From: an uncultured Prevotellaceae bacterium | Lineage (GTDB): Bacteria > Bacteroidota > Bacteroidia > Bacteroidales > Bacteroidaceae | NCBI GenBank assembly: GCA_902785945.1 | Contig: CADAAR010000012.1 | Coordinates: 62,001 to 126,000, forward strand | Reading direction: 5' to 3' | Length of the DNA: 64,000 nucleotides | Shown: piece by piece, positions 35,575 through 46,033 of the stretch | Numbering within the stretch: position 1 is the first letter of the stretch | Layout of the letters: each line of letters starts with the position of its first letter | Notes under the pieces: generated by a model | What the model was told of the DNA's origin: nothing | What the model saw: only the letters and a program-made list of their open reading frames with translations | The model's database searches: none | Translations under genes and position numbers: made by a program

Positions 35575-38445
35575 TTACAGTTTCTGTTCTACCTCAATCT
35601 CAGTGAAGGTCTCGATGATATCACCAACCTGGATGTCGTTGAAGTTCACCAGTGAGATACCGCACTCCAAGCCTGTTGCCACTTCCTTGGCATCGTCCTT
35701 GTAGCGCTTCAGGGCATCGATAGGAGCCGTGTGGATGACGATACCGTCACGAATGACACGGGCCTTATCCTTGTTGTGTACCTTACCGTCGGTCACCAGA
35801 CCACCAGCCACAGTACCCACCTTCGATATCTTGAACACCTGCTTCACCTCAATCTCACCAGAGACAATCTCCTTCTTCACCTTGTCGAGCATACCCTGCA
35901 TGGTCTGCTTCACATCGTCGATAGCGTCGTAGATGATAGAGTAAGTGTTGATCTCCACACCCTCACGGTCGGCAGCACGACGGGCATCGGCAGAAGGACG
36001 TACCTGGAAGCCGATGATGATAGCCTCAGAAGCCGAAGCCAGCATGACATCGTTCTCTGAAATCTGACCTACGGCCTTCGAAATGACGTTGACCTGAACC
36101 TTCTCGGTAGAAAGCTTGATGAACGAATCAGAGAGAGCCTCAATAGAACCGTCAGTATCACCCTTCACGATGATGTTCAACTCGTGGAACTCACCCAAAG
36201 CGATACGATGCGACAACTCGTCGAGACCAAGCTTGGTGGTTGTACGCAGGCTCTGTTCACGCTGCAACTGGATACGCTTATTAGCGATTTCACGGGCTTC
36301 CTGCTCCGTCTCCATCACGTGGAAGGAGTCACCAGCAGTAGGCGCACCATTCAATCCAAGGATGATAGCGGGTTCAGAAGGACCAGCCTTTTCGATGCGC
36401 TGGTTACGCTCATTGAACATGGCCTTGACACGACCCCAGGCCGTACCTGCAATCACGACGTCGCCAATCTTCAGTGTACCATTTGACACGAGGACAGTAG
36501 AAACATAACCACGACCCTTGTCAAGCGAGGACTCGATGATAGAACCAGTGGCCTTACGGTTAGGATTAGCCTTCAGGTCGAGCATCTCGGCCTCAAGCAA
36601 CACCTTTTCGAGCAGTTCATAGACACCCTGTCCCTTCTTGGCACTGATTTCCTGACACTGGTACTTACCACCCCACTCTTCCACCAACAGATTCATGTTG
36701 GCCAGATCCTCACGGATCTTATCGGGGTTGGCACCTGGCTTATCAATCTTATTGATGGCAAACACCATCGGCACGTTAGCAGCCTGGGCATGAGCGATAG
36801 CCTCCTTGGTAGTAGGCATCACAGAGTCATCAGCTGCGACGATGATAATGGCGATATCCGTTACCTGAGCACCACGGGCACGCATAGCGGTGAAGGCCTC
36901 GTGACCAGGGGTATCAAGGAACGTAATGCTATGACCATCCTTCAGTGTCACATTGTAAGCACCGATGTGCTGGGTGATACCACCTGCCTCACCGGCAATC
37001 ACATTGGTATTGCGGATATGGTCGAGCAAAGAGGTCTTACCATGGTCAACATGTCCCATTACCGTTACGATCGGAGCACGAGAAATCAGATCGTTCTCAT
37101 CATCCTCCTCTTCTGTGATAGCGTTCTGGACTTCTGCAGACACATATTCCGTAGTGAATCCAAACTCATCGGCAACGATGTTGATGGTCTCAGCATCGAG
37201 ACGCTGGTTGATAGACACCATAAGACCAATGCTCATACAGGTACCGATCACCTGGTTCACACCCACGTTCATCATTGTGGCCAGCTCGGAAACGGTCACA
37301 AACTCCGTCAGCTTCAGCACCTTGCTCTCTGCTGCCTGTGACTCCATCTCCTCCTGCATACGCTCAGCAACAGCGTCACGCTTCTCACGACGGTACTTGG
37401 CACCTTTCTTGTTCTGATTCTTCGTTGTCAGACGGGCCAGTGTCTCCTTCACCTGACGGGCTACAGCCTCATCATCCACCTCCAAAGGCTTCACAGGACG
37501 GTTCTTCTTATTCTTCTTACCACCCTGCTGTTGGTTACCGTTGTCTTGGAAGTTCTGGTTGCCACCCTTGTTCTTATTGTTCTTCTTGTTGTTCTTACCG
37601 TTGTCCTGGTTGGCAGCTGCCTCGATATCCACACGCTCTTTTCCACTATGGATACGCTCGCGCTTCTTCTTTTCGCCATTATTGCCACCATGCATCTGGG
37701 CAAACTTCTCCTCGCGCTCCTTACGACGCTCTTCCTTAGATTTCTTCTTCGGACGCGTGCTCTGGTTGAGCGAGTCGAGGTCGATCTTACCAACAACATT
37801 GAGGTTTGGCGCAGCCTTCTGCTCAGTCTTCAGCTTAAAGACCTCAGGGGCAACCTTTTCGGTCTCTGGCTCTGACTCCGACTCTGGAGTTTCTGAAATT
37901 ACCGGAGTTTTCGGAACTTCTGGAGTTTCTGGCTTCTCCGGCTTTGCCTCCACCACTGGCTCGGGCTTAACCTCTGCTACTTTCACTTCTTCTTTCTTGA
38001 CCTCTTCCTTCACCGGAGTCTTTTCCGATGTATCACCTGCCTGTGGCTTTTCGGCAGTAACCACTGGTGCAGGCTTCTCCTCCTTGGCAGGTTCCGCAAC
38101 CGGCTTGGCAGCAGGTTTCTTGCCATTGAGGTTATCAAGGTCTATCTTACCTAAAGGCTTAAACGACTGGCGAGGCTCTGTCTTCACCTCTGCTGTCACT
38201 GTCTCTTTAGGTTTCGGCTTATCCTTTTTCTCCTTCTTGGGGAAAATCATATTGGCCTGTTTCTTCACGTCCTTATCGCCCTTGAACTCCTTGACGAGTG
38301 CTTCATACTGCTCGTCACTGATCTTGGTGTTCACATTGGCATCGTCCTTGATCTCACCCAGGCTCTTCTTATTCTTTAGGTAATCAACTGCCGTTTGAAG
38401 ACCTATATTAAGCTCTGTTAATACTTTATTTAATCTAACACCCAT
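35575..38445 (-). CDS. infB: Translation initiation factor IF-2
   Basis: This 956-residue GTPase delivers initiator tRNA to the ribosome. The N-terminal IF2_N unit is followed by a long Lys/Glu/Pro-rich low-complexity stretch (~60-330). The G domain has [15 protein letters not shown] (G1), DTPGHEAF (G3) and NKIDK (G4), followed by domains II-IV ending [15 protein letters not shown]. The 5' side is an AATTGTAAATTG-type repeat spacer (38446-38482) after nusA. It is part of the rimP-nusA-infB operon. Confidence 0.97.
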   Translation of the reverse strand: MGVRLNKVLTELNIGLQTAVDYLKNKKSLGEIKDDANVNTKISDEQYEALVKEFKGDKDVKKQANMIFPKKEKKDKPKPKETVTAEVKTEPRQSFKPLGKIDLDNLNGKKPAAKPVAEPAKEEKPAPVVTAEKPQAGDTSEKTPVKEEVKKEEVKVAEVKPEPVVEAKPEKPETPEVPKTPVISETPESESEPETEKVAPEVFKLKTEQKAAPNLNVVGKIDLDSLNQSTRPKKKSKEERRKEREEKFAQMHGGNNGEKKKRERIHSGKERVDIEAAANQDNGKNNKKNNKNKGGNQNFQDNGNQQQGGKKNKKNRPVKPLEVDDEAVARQVKETLARLTTKNQNKKGAKYRREKRDAVAERMQEEMESQAAESKVLKLTEFVTVSELATMMNVGVNQVIGTCMSIGLMVSINQRLDAETINIVADEFGFTTEYVSAEVQNAITEEEDDENDLISRAPIVTVMGHVDHGKTSLLDHIRNTNVIAGEAGGITQHIGAYNVTLKDGHSITFLDTPGHEAFTAMRARGAQVTDIAIIIVAADDSVMPTTKEAIAHAQAANVPMVFAINKIDKPGANPDKIREDLANMNLLVEEWGGKYQCQEISAKKGQGVYELLEKVLLEAEMLDLKANPNRKATGSIIESSLDKGRGYVSTVLVSNGTLKIGDVVIAGTAWGRVKAMFNERNQRIEKAGPSEPAIILGLNGAPTAGDSFHVMETEQEAREIANKRIQLQREQSLRTTTKLGLDELSHRIALGEFHELNIIVKGDTDGSIEALSDSFIKLSTEKVQVNVISKAVGQISENDVMLASASEAIIIGFQVRPSADARRAADREGVEINTYSIIYDAIDDVKQTMQGMLDKVKKEIVSGEIEVKQVFKISKVGTVAGGLVTDGKVHNKDKARVIRDGIVIHTAPIDALKRYKDDAKEVATGLECGISLVNFNDIQVGDIIETFTEIEVEQKL

Positions 38446-38482
38446 CTATCAATTTACAATTTGACGATTTACAATTTACAAT

Positions 38483-39742
38483 TTATTCAAACTCGGACTT
38501 CAGTACCTCAATCACGTGGTCAACAGTCTCCTCCTCGAGGTCAGCCTTCTCAATGAGCATCTCACGGGGAGCGTTGAGCACAGACTTAGCGGTATCCAGA
38601 CCGATAGCCTTGATAGAGTCGATAACCCACTGGTCGATCTCGTCAGCGAACTCATCCAGATAGATATCCTCATCGGCCTCGTTCTCGCTTACCACACGGA
38701 AGACATCGATGGTATACTCTGTCAACATCGAGGCGAGCTTGATATTCATACCGCCACGACCGATGGCCAGTGATACCTCCTCTGGCTGCAGATAAACCTC
38801 AGCCTTGTGATTCTCCTGATCGATGGTGATGCTGGAAATCTTGGCAGGGCTCAGGGCACGGGTGATAAACAACTGTACATTGCTAGAGTAGTTGATCACG
38901 TCGATATTCTCATTACACAGCTCACGAACGATACCATGCACACGACTACCCTTCACACCTACGCAGGCACCTACCGGATCGATACGCTCGTCGTAGCTCT
39001 CTACAGCTACCTTGGCACGATCGCCTGGCATACGGGCCACACGACGGATGGTAATCAGACCATCGTTGATCTCAGGCACCTCAGCCTCGAGCAGACGCTC
39101 CAGGAACACGGGAGAGGTACGCGAAAGGATAATACGGGGATTGTTGTTCTCGTTCTGTACCTCCTTCACGATGGCACGAACGGTCTCGCCCTTGTGATAG
39201 TTGTCGTTAGGAATCTGCTCACCCTTCGGCAGATGGAGCTCATTGCCCTCATCGTCAATCAGCAGCACCTCACGCTTCCAAATCTGGTAAACCTCGCCAC
39301 TGACCACCTGACCCACACGGTCCTTGTACTTCTGATACAGAGAATCGTGCTCCAGCTCGAGAATCTTCGAAGCCAGTGTCTGACGAAGGTTCAGAATGGC
39401 ACGACGACCAAACTTCTGGAAGTTCACCTCCTCGGACACTTCCTCACCTACCTCATAGTCGGGTTCAATCTTCTGGGCCTCGCTCAAGGCGATTTCCTTG
39501 TTCTCATCCTCCACCTCGCCGTCTGCTACTACAATACGGTTACGGTGAATCTCGAAGTCTCCCTTGTCAGGGTTGACGATTACGTCAAAGTTTTCATCCG
39601 ATCCATAGATCTTTGCGATAACATTGCGGAAGCTTTCTTCCAGCACACTCACCAAAGTCGTACGGTCAATGTTCTTTGTCTCTTTAAATTCCTGAAAGGT
39701 CTCAATCATTGAGGGGCCTTTCACATCTTTTTTTGTTGCCAT
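38483..39742 (-). CDS. nusA: Transcription factor NusA
   Basis: The start is placed at 39742 (MATKKDVKG), 28 bp after the rimP stop; the frame is open further upstream but without matching protein. The 419-residue protein has the NusA N-terminal domain, then S1 (VGQVVSGEVYQIWKREVLL), KH1 (VGACVGVKGSRVHGIVREL) and KH2 (SLAIGRGGMNIKLAS), plus a short acidic C-terminus without the extra E. coli-type repeats. It acts in pausing, termination and antitermination. In other bacteria NusA regulates this same operon, which is notable given the attenuator at 40261-40287. Confidence 0.95.
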   Translation of the reverse strand: MATKKDVKGPSMIETFQEFKETKNIDRTTLVSVLEESFRNVIAKIYGSDENFDVIVNPDKGDFEIHRNRIVVADGEVEDENKEIALSEAQKIEPDYEVGEEVSEEVNFQKFGRRAILNLRQTLASKILELEHDSLYQKYKDRVGQVVSGEVYQIWKREVLLIDDEGNELHLPKGEQIPNDNYHKGETVRAIVKEVQNENNNPRIILSRTSPVFLERLLEAEVPEINDGLITIRRVARMPGDRAKVAVESYDERIDPVGACVGVKGSRVHGIVRELCNENIDVINYSSNVQLFITRALSPAKISSITIDQENHKAEVYLQPEEVSLAIGRGGMNIKLASMLTEYTIDVFRVVSENEADEDIYLDEFADEIDQWVIDSIKAIGLDTAKSVLNAPREMLIEKADLEEETVDHVIEVLKSEFE

Positions 39743-39770
39743 TATAATTAATTTTTTCTGATTATTCCGA

Positions 39771-40238
39771 TTACTTGAAGGCCAGCACATACTTGGCGTA
39801 TTTCACGCTATCCATCGAATAGGTCTTATCGACGTCAACCATCACGGGACGCTTTTTGCCTTCCACCGTTTGCTTTTCCTTGACGGTGAGCACGAACTCA
39901 CGACCATTCACCTCCTTCAGGATGCCAGCCACTTTCTTGCCGTCGGCACCCAGCACCTCGATTTCGTCGCCAATGTGGTTAACATACTGCTGTTCCACCT
40001 TGAAGGGTTGGCCGATACCAGCACTTCCCACCTCCAGTTCGAAATCGCCCAGCTCATCGCCTAAGCGTTCCTGCAGGAAACGGCTCAATGCTGCACAGTC
40101 CTCAATCCAGACACCGTCGGCATGGTCAATCTCAATCACAATGCGGTCGTCTGAACCAAACATAATGTCTACCAAGAAGTAGTCGTTGCCCTGCAACCAC
40201 TCTTCCACTAAAGTCTTAATCGTCTCTTTATTAATCAT
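39771..40238 (-). CDS. rimP: Ribosome maturation factor RimP
   Basis: This 155-residue protein is needed for 30S subunit maturation. The N-terminal domain includes VWIEDCAALSRFLQERL and LEVGSAGIGQPF, and the C-terminal SH3-like barrel includes GKKVAGILKEVNGREFVL. It is first gene of the rimP-nusA-infB transcript. The promoter is at 40305-40336, and a terminator-like hairpin lies between the promoter and the ATG. Confidence 0.93.
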   Translation of the reverse strand: MINKETIKTLVEEWLQGNDYFLVDIMFGSDDRIVIEIDHADGVWIEDCAALSRFLQERLGDELGDFELEVGSAGIGQPFKVEQQYVNHIGDEIEVLGADGKKVAGILKEVNGREFVLTVKEKQTVEGKKRPVMVDVDKTYSMDSVKYAKYVLAFK

Positions 40239-40260
40239 CTATCAAACGTGTATTATAATG

Positions 40261-40287
40261 AAAAAGAGAGGCCCTTCCGGGTCTCTC
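40261..40287 (-). terminator. Terminator or attenuator in the rimP leader
   Basis: On the minus strand GAGAGACCCGGAAGGGCCTCTC is a hairpin followed by TTTTTC. It lies after the S41 protease stop but also downstream of the rimP promoter, so it can both end the protease transcript and attenuate the rimP operon. Confidence 0.75.
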
Positions 40288-40304
40288 ATTCCACTGAACG
40301 GGTG

Positions 40305-40336
40305 CAAAATTACATATTTTTTCTCAATTTACCAAA
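40305..40336 (-). promoter_or_regulatory. Promoter of the rimP-nusA-infB operon
   Basis: On the minus strand TTTG (40336-40333), a 20-bp spacer and TAATTTTG (40312-40305). The transcript would begin near 40301, ~60 nt before the rimP ATG. Confidence 0.8.
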
Positions 40337-40351
40337 TAATTAGCGACTTTT

Positions 40352-42109
40352 TTACGATAAAGCACTAAATATTTCTAATTTCTTCTGTTTCAGGGAGATA
40401 TTTCCTATCGGTTTCTTGTCGATTTTGATAAGCGACGAGGTTTCTTTGGGTTTCTGGGGAGCCAGCAATTTACGATATTCCTCCGGGTTCTTCAGCAAAC
40501 GTTCGGCCTCCTTCAACTGCTTGTCAGAATTGAGTCCTGCCTCGATAGCACCCGACTGATAATAATAGTGTGCAATGATGTCGCTCTCCAGTATCTGCAG
40601 GAGCACGGCTTTGTGCTTCTCCAGGTCGAAGGCCACATCGTGATTCAATTTCTGCTCCAGATTGTCGAAGGCAGGCTTGGCATCATCGTAATAACCCTCA
40701 AACTTAGCCGTCTTCACCAACTCGTCAAACTGTTTCTTGCTAACGGGATCGTAGGTAAATCCGCTTTTGATGACACGGGCCTTAAACTCTTCCCAGTCAG
40801 CATCTGTCAGATGGAACTTGGCTGGTTCGGCAATCGTAGGATGTTTGGCGATATAATCGACCACATAGTCGAACATCACCTCCGTCGAATCCTGTCCTGA
40901 GGCTGAGAGATAGAAAGCGATGTTAGGAATCGTGTCGGCCTTCACCTCCACATCGGGCTTGATGCCACCACCATCGCGCACCTCACGACCACCTGCGGTA
41001 TAGAACACCTTGGTCAGTGAGTCAGGGATATGTTCACGATAACCTGTGCTTCCTTGCTTGTAGTTGATGGCCTGAATACAACGACCGCTGGGGATATAGT
41101 ATTTCGAGGTCGTCACCTTCATGTTGGTATTGTAAGGCAGGTCGATGGGAATCTGCACAAGTCCCTTCCCGTATGTGCGCGTACCTAAAATTACTGCACG
41201 GTCCAGGTCCTGCAGGGCACCACTGGTAATCTCGCTGGCACTGGCCGACTCACCGTTTACCAGCACTACAACAGGCATCACGGTATCCGTAGGCTCCAGA
41301 CGGGTCTTATAAACATGACTAGCCTGCTTCACCTTACCACGATTATCGACAACGGTGACGCCCTTCGGCACCCAGAGATTCACGATGTCAACAGCCTCTG
41401 ACTCAGAGCCTCCGCCATTGTTACGAAGATCGAAGATGAGTGAGGTGGCACCCTGTTTCTTCAGATCGACAAAGGCACGACGCACCTCCTTGGCACTCTC
41501 CTGCGTAAAACTGTTGAAGTTGATATAGCCAATGTTGCCCTCACGCATACCATAATAAGGCAACTCTGGCAGTTTGATGTTCCTGCGGGTAATCTTGAAA
41601 TTCATCAGCTTGCCCGTAGAGGGACGCATCACCTTCAACAGGAAACTAGTGCCAGGCTCGCCACGCAGATGACTGCTCACAAAGCTTACTTCCTTATCCG
41701 TCATCAGCGTATCGTCGATGCTCAGGATGATATCACCCTTCTGCAGACCTGCCTCAGCGGCAGGCATATTGGCATAGGGTTCGTCGATCACCACGCGGTT
41801 CAGTTTCTGATGCTTGCGTATCAGGGCACCGATGCCAGCATACTTACCTGTAAGCATCATCCGTAGGTTTTTCGTCTCGTCCTGTGCATAGTACTCTGTA
41901 TAGGGATCCAATCGACGCAGCATCGCATTGATGCCCGTGCCGATAACATCTTTCGGATTCAACGTGTCGACATAGAGCAAGTCGAGGTTCTTATATACAT
42001 TATTAAATATATCGAGGTTCTTGGCCACCTCGAAATTATGATCCGTCTGTCCTTGCGCCATTGAGAAGGCAGGAAAGAACACTAACAATATGGAAATCAG
42101 CTTTTTCAT
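40352..42109 (-). CDS. C-terminal processing (S41/CtpA) protease
   Basis: The start is set at 42109 (MKKLISILL), because the promoter box lies between it and the upstream in-frame Met. The 585-residue protein has a signal peptide (1-18, ending SMAQG). A PDZ domain (~75-165) contains AAEAGLQKGDIILSIDD, and the S41 peptidase domain contains a Ser in NGESASASEITSGAL and a Lys in TYGKGLVQIP as the catalytic dyad. The C-terminal ~150 residues are helical. It probably trims or degrades periplasmic proteins. The gap between the -7 box and ATG is only 5 nt, so the mRNA is nearly leaderless. Confidence 0.9.
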   Translation of the reverse strand: MKKLISILLVFFPAFSMAQGQTDHNFEVAKNLDIFNNVYKNLDLLYVDTLNPKDVIGTGINAMLRRLDPYTEYYAQDETKNLRMMLTGKYAGIGALIRKHQKLNRVVIDEPYANMPAAEAGLQKGDIILSIDDTLMTDKEVSFVSSHLRGEPGTSFLLKVMRPSTGKLMNFKITRRNIKLPELPYYGMREGNIGYINFNSFTQESAKEVRRAFVDLKKQGATSLIFDLRNNGGGSESEAVDIVNLWVPKGVTVVDNRGKVKQASHVYKTRLEPTDTVMPVVVLVNGESASASEITSGALQDLDRAVILGTRTYGKGLVQIPIDLPYNTNMKVTTSKYYIPSGRCIQAINYKQGSTGYREHIPDSLTKVFYTAGGREVRDGGGIKPDVEVKADTIPNIAFYLSASGQDSTEVMFDYVVDYIAKHPTIAEPAKFHLTDADWEEFKARVIKSGFTYDPVSKKQFDELVKTAKFEGYYDDAKPAFDNLEQKLNHDVAFDLEKHKAVLLQILESDIIAHYYYQSGAIEAGLNSDKQLKEAERLLKNPEEYRKLLAPQKPKETSSLIKIDKKPIGNISLKQKKLEIFSALS

Positions 42110-42114
42110 CGCTG

Positions 42115-42122
42115 CAAAAGTA
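42115..42122 (-). promoter_or_regulatory. Promoter -7 box of the S41 protease
   Basis: TACTTTTG on the minus strand, followed by CAGCG and then ATG. It mirrors the divergent gene's promoter. Confidence 0.7.
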
Positions 42123-42187
42123 CTCAGAATTATCGAGAGCCAATACATATTGCGCGTTTTTTAACTCTTTTTTTCAGAACTTTTGAT

Positions 42188-42195
42188 TACCTTTG
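42188..42195 (+). promoter_or_regulatory. Promoter -7 box of the flavoprotein gene
   Basis: TACCTTTG followed by CAGCG and then ATG at 42201. The implied 5' leader is at most a few nucleotides. Confidence 0.7.
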
Positions 42196-42200
42196 CAGCG

Positions 42201-43217
42201 ATGAATGCGAAAACAAAAGAAACAACGGTAGTAATTATAGGCGCAGGCCCTGCTGGTTCCACTTGCGCGAACCTGCTGAAGGAGGCTGGCGTAGCGTGCG
42301 TGCTGGTGGATTTCCAACAATTCCCTCGCGAGAAAGTGTGTGGTGGTGGTCTGACTCCAAAAGCATGGCATCTTTTAGATAATTTGATGCCTGATCTGAA
42401 CTACAATTACCTGCCTGTGACCAGACTGAGGTTGATAATCGACAGGAAAATCGTGGCAGAAATAGAACCTGCAGAAGAACTGAGGAATGTGAACAGAAGG
42501 GAGTTTGACAATGCCCTGTTGCAACATTATCTGCAGATGGATGGGGAATTCGTGCAGGATGCCTTCTCACATTTTGAAGAACAGGAGGATGGGAAAATCC
42601 TGATCACATTGCGCTCTGGCCTGCAGATAGTGTGTCGTTATCTGGTAGCTGCCGACGGGGCTAATAGCCGTGTGAGGAAACAATTGTCGGGCCCGTATCA
42701 CGGGAATTACCAGTTCCTAGAACAGAAAGTGGAGAAGAGGGATGATGTACTGGATGGCGAAATCTCAGCCCGTTACGATCATGGCTACTACTACCGCTTC
42801 CCCCATCAAGGCTACGACGTAGTAGGTTATGGCGCCAAAGACGCTTCGACAGAAGGATTCAGGAAACTTCTGGCGGAACTGGGCATCGCAGAGACAAAGA
42901 TTCGTGGAGCCAACATTCCCGTGGAGGTTGTGGAATCGCAACATGACCACATCCTGCTGATAGGCGACGCTGGCGGCTTTGCAAACAAGCTAACGTATGA
43001 AGGACTCTACTATGCCATCGTTACTGGCAGAAACGCCTCGCAAGCTATCATCAAGGGCATTCCCTTCAGCGAAACGAATCATGACATCTTCCGCAGGAAG
43101 CGTCGCGAGAAATGGATCACCAAATTATTCTATAGCCCAATCGGCCTCTGGATTACGAAGATCTGTTCGCGGAATCGGTCTCTGGTAAAGTGGCTATTTG
43201 ATAAAGGGGTAAGGTAG
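42201..43217 (+). CDS. FAD-dependent reductase, geranylgeranyl-reductase family
   Basis: The start is set at 42201 (MNAKTKETT), after the promoter box. The 338-residue protein has an FAD-binding GAGPAGSTCA near residues 16-25. CGGGLTPKAW near 52-61 is typical of geranylgeranyl reductase-like flavoproteins. Further motifs are YLVAADGANSRVRK and the FAD-contacting LLIGDAGGFANKLTYEGLYYA. The C-terminus is basic. The likely role is reduction of an isoprenoid or polyprenyl chain (for example quinone or lipid side chains); the substrate is not evident. It is a single-gene unit, divergent from the S41 protease. Confidence 0.85.
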   Translation: MNAKTKETTVVIIGAGPAGSTCANLLKEAGVACVLVDFQQFPREKVCGGGLTPKAWHLLDNLMPDLNYNYLPVTRLRLIIDRKIVAEIEPAEELRNVNRREFDNALLQHYLQMDGEFVQDAFSHFEEQEDGKILITLRSGLQIVCRYLVAADGANSRVRKQLSGPYHGNYQFLEQKVEKRDDVLDGEISARYDHGYYYRFPHQGYDVVGYGAKDASTEGFRKLLAELGIAETKIRGANIPVEVVESQHDHILLIGDAGGFANKLTYEGLYYAIVTGRNASQAIIKGIPFSETNHDIFRRKRREKWITKLFYSPIGLWITKICSRNRSLVKWLFDKGVR

Positions 43218-43221
43218 ACAA

Positions 43222-43253
43222 AAAAAGAGGAGTTAGATTTCTCTAACTCCTCA
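43222..43253 (-). terminator. Terminator of tRNA-Asn (also between convergent genes)
   Basis: GAGGAGTTAGA pairs with TCTAACTCCTC around a short loop. On the minus strand it is followed by seven T, just after the tRNA 3' end. Confidence 0.8.
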
Positions 43254-43257
43254 TGGG

Positions 43258-43331
43258 CGCTTCAGGATGGGCTTGAACCAACGACCCCCTGATTAACAGT
43301 CAGGTGCTCTAACCAACTGAGCTACTGAAGC
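43258..43331 (-). tRNA. tRNA-Asn (GTT)
   Basis: This 74-nt cloverleaf has acceptor GCTTCAG/CTGAAGC, D-arm AGCTCAGTTGGTTAGAGC, anticodon loop CTGTTAA with GTT, T-loop TTCAAGC and discriminator G. CCA is not encoded. Confidence 0.95.
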
Positions 43332-43373
43332 AGGTTTTGCTGTTAAGCGGGTGCAATTTTTTTGAGACTTTTT

Positions 43374-43406
43374 TAAAAAAAGGCTGCATTTTCGAGAAAT
43401 GCAGCC
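43374..43406 (-). terminator. Terminator of pnp
   Basis: The hairpin GGCTGCATTT/AAATGCAGCC is followed on the minus strand by TTTTTTTAAAAAAG, 22 bp after the pnp stop. Confidence 0.85.
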
Positions 43407-43428
43407 CTCTTTTTGTTCAATTTCTATC

Positions 43429-45798
43429 TTAGAAATCCATGTGATCGAGTGAATCACTGAAGTCCTTCGGCTCGTTGTTCTCCTTTGGAGCCTCCTGCTG
43501 TTCCTGGTTCTCAGGACGCGGACGACGATCACCACGGTCTCCATGACGCTCACGACGGTCACCACGATCGGGACGACGGTCGCGACGGTCACCTCTTTCG
43601 CCACGCTCAGGACGCTCACCACGCTCACGACGACGCTGCTGGGGCTCTACATAACCCTCGGGCTTGTCGATAAGCACACGATGAGAGAGCTTGTACTTAC
43701 CAGTCTTAGGATCTATTTCGAGGAGCTTCACCTGAATGTGGTCGCCCTCCTTGATACCAGCCTCCTCGACAGTCTCGAGACGCTTCCAGTCGATCTCAGA
43801 GATATGGAGCAGACCATCCTTACCAGGCATAATCTCAACGAAGCAGCCGTAAGGCATGATCGAACGAACCACACCGTCGTAGATCTCACCCACCTCAGGA
43901 ATAGCAACGATGGCCTTGATCTTTGCGATGGCAGCGTCGATGCTCTCCTTGTTGGGAGCGCTCACCTGTACGTGACCTACGCCATCAGCCTCATCGATGG
44001 TAATGGTAGCACCCGTATCCTCCTGCATCTGCTGGATGATCTTGCCACCAGGGCCAATCACAGCACCAATGAACTCCTTGGGAATATCGAATGCCTCGAT
44101 ACGCGGTACCTGAGGCTTCATCTCTGCACGCGGCTCTGCGATGGTGTCGGTGAGGCACTTCAAGATGTGCTCACGACCAGCCTTGGCCTGCATAAGAGCC
44201 TTCTCGAGAATCTCGAACGACAGACCGTCGCACTTGATATCCATCTGAGTAGCGGTCAGACCGTCCTTTGTACCAGTGGTCTTGAAGTCCATATCACCCA
44301 GGTGGTCCTCATCGCCAAGGATATCACTCAATACTGCATATTTCTCTTCACCAGGATTCTTGATCAGACCCATTGCGATACCAGAAACGGGCTTCTTCAT
44401 AGGTACACCAGCATCCATCAGGGCGAGAGTACCAGCACATACGGTAGCCATAGAAGAAGAACCGTTAGACTCGAGAATCTGGCTGACCAGACGAACGGTG
44501 TAAGGGAACTCCTCAGGAATCTGACCCTTCAGACCGCGCCAAGCGAGGTGTCCGTGACCAATCTCACGACGGCCTACGCCACGCTGTGCCTTGGCCTCAC
44601 CCGTACAGAACGGTGGGAAGTTATAGTGCAGCAGGAAACGCTGATAGCCGTGCTCCAAAACGTCGTCAACGAGCTTCTCATCGAGCTTGGTACCAAGGGT
44701 ACAGGTTGACAGCGACTGTGTCTCACCACGTGTGAAGATAGCACTTCCGTGAGGCATGGGCAGAGGAGATACCTCGCACCAAATAGGACGGATGTCGGTG
44801 GTCTTACGGCCATCGAGACGGATACCCTCATCGAGGATGCAACGACGCATGGCATCGCGCTCCACATCGTGATAGTAACGCTCCATCATAGCCTCGTACT
44901 CATCCTTAGAGATCTCTGAATCAGCGGTGATCTCAGGATGAGCCTCGAAGTATTTCTCCTTGAAGTCCTCGAGAATCTTCTCGAAGGCCTCAGCACGCTC
45001 CTGCTTCTCGAGGGCCTGCTTGGTCACATCGTAGGCGGGCTGATAGCACTCCTTGTTCATCTGCTCACGGAGGGCCTCATCGTTCACCTCATGGTCATAC
45101 TCACGCTTCACGTCCTTGCCCAGCTCCTTAGAGAGCTCAGCCTGGAGTTCGCACATAGGCTTGATGGCATCCATCGCAGCCTTGAGGGCACCCAGCAGAT
45201 CCTGCTCGCTGACCTCCTTCATCTCACCCTCTACCATCATAATGTTCTCGGCCGAGGCACCAACCATGATGTCCATATCGGCCTCCTTCATCTGCTCGAA
45301 GGTAGGATCAATCACATACTCACCGTTGACACGTGCAACGCGGACTTCCGAAATAGGGCACTCGAAAGGTATATCCGAGCATGCCAGTGCTGCAGAGGCA
45401 GCAAAACCGGCAAGAGCATCGGGCTGGTCAACACCGTCGGCGCTGAGCAGCATAACATTTACGAATACTTCTGCGTGATAGTTGCTGGGGAACAGCGGAC
45501 GGAGCACACGGTCCACCAGACGGGATGTGAGGATTTCATTGTCTGAGGCTTTACCTTCGCGCTTGGTGAATCCACCAGGAAAACGGCCAGCGGCACTGTA
45601 CTGTTCACGATAGTCTACCTGCAACGGCATGAAATCGGTTCCGGGAACTGCATCTTTTGCGGCACAAACAGTGGCCAGGAGTACGGTGTTGTTCATCTTC
45701 AGCATGACGGCACCATCGGTCTGTTTTGCCACTTTCCCGGTTTCAATGGTGATGGTCCTTCCATCAGCCAATTGAATGGTCTTTGTAATTACATTCAT
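43429..45798 (-). CDS. pnp: Polynucleotide phosphorylase with RG/RD-rich tail
   Basis: This 789-residue phosphorolytic 3'-5' exoribonuclease has two RNase PH domains ([15 protein letters not shown]... and [13 protein letters not shown] ... [23 protein letters not shown]). A KH domain ([21 protein letters not shown]) and an S1 domain ([20 protein letters not shown]) follow. The C-terminal ~80 residues are an extension of [11 protein letters not shown] and RGDRR-type repeats ending in an acidic DSLDHMDF tail. This basic extension may help RNA or partner binding. The promoter box TACCTTTG is at 45868-45875. Confidence 0.97.
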   Translation of the reverse strand: MNVITKTIQLADGRTITIETGKVAKQTDGAVMLKMNNTVLLATVCAAKDAVPGTDFMPLQVDYREQYSAAGRFPGGFTKREGKASDNEILTSRLVDRVLRPLFPSNYHAEVFVNVMLLSADGVDQPDALAGFAASAALACSDIPFECPISEVRVARVNGEYVIDPTFEQMKEADMDIMVGASAENIMMVEGEMKEVSEQDLLGALKAAMDAIKPMCELQAELSKELGKDVKREYDHEVNDEALREQMNKECYQPAYDVTKQALEKQERAEAFEKILEDFKEKYFEAHPEITADSEISKDEYEAMMERYYHDVERDAMRRCILDEGIRLDGRKTTDIRPIWCEVSPLPMPHGSAIFTRGETQSLSTCTLGTKLDEKLVDDVLEHGYQRFLLHYNFPPFCTGEAKAQRGVGRREIGHGHLAWRGLKGQIPEEFPYTVRLVSQILESNGSSSMATVCAGTLALMDAGVPMKKPVSGIAMGLIKNPGEEKYAVLSDILGDEDHLGDMDFKTTGTKDGLTATQMDIKCDGLSFEILEKALMQAKAGREHILKCLTDTIAEPRAEMKPQVPRIEAFDIPKEFIGAVIGPGGKIIQQMQEDTGATITIDEADGVGHVQVSAPNKESIDAAIAKIKAIVAIPEVGEIYDGVVRSIMPYGCFVEIMPGKDGLLHISEIDWKRLETVEEAGIKEGDHIQVKLLEIDPKTGKYKLSHRVLIDKPEGYVEPQQRRRERGERPERGERGDRRDRRPDRGDRRERHGDRGDRRPRPENQEQQEAPKENNEPKDFSDSLDHMDF

Positions 45799-45867
45799 CT
45801 TGTTTAAAACATCTAAAAATAAAAAATATCAGTGCGACCATAAAACTGTGGCCGCTAAAAATTTGCG

Positions 45868-45875
45868 CAAAGGTA
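45868..45875 (-). promoter_or_regulatory. Promoter -7 box of pnp
   Basis: TACCTTTG on the minus strand, 69 bp before the pnp ATG, giving a ~65-nt leader. Confidence 0.65.
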
Positions 45876-45978
45876 CACATTATATAATAAATAAACGAAT
45901 AATTGCCAATTATTTTTCTTTTTTTATGAATAATTGCGTAACTTGGCGATGAAAGTAGGCATAAAGTTATGAAATAAT

Positions 45979-46009
45979 TTTGGAATGTGCGAAAATTACT
46001 GTAATTTTG
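45979..46009 (+). promoter_or_regulatory. Promoter of the TlpA-like lipoprotein
   Basis: TTTG (45979-45982), a 19-bp spacer and TAATTTTG (46002-46009), with the ATG at 46034. This rules out the in-frame start at 45980. Confidence 0.85.
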
Positions 46010-46033
46010 CACGCAAAATCAAACATATTCAAA

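Noticed and set aside
37541..38383. 280-codon plus-strand Ser/Phe-rich frame
   Set aside because: It is antisense to the Lys/Glu/Pro-rich part of infB; composition bias explains the open frame.
43543..44709. 388-codon plus-strand open frame
   Set aside because: It is antisense to pnp. The TTLTT/LTL-rich sequence is a mirror of the coding strand.
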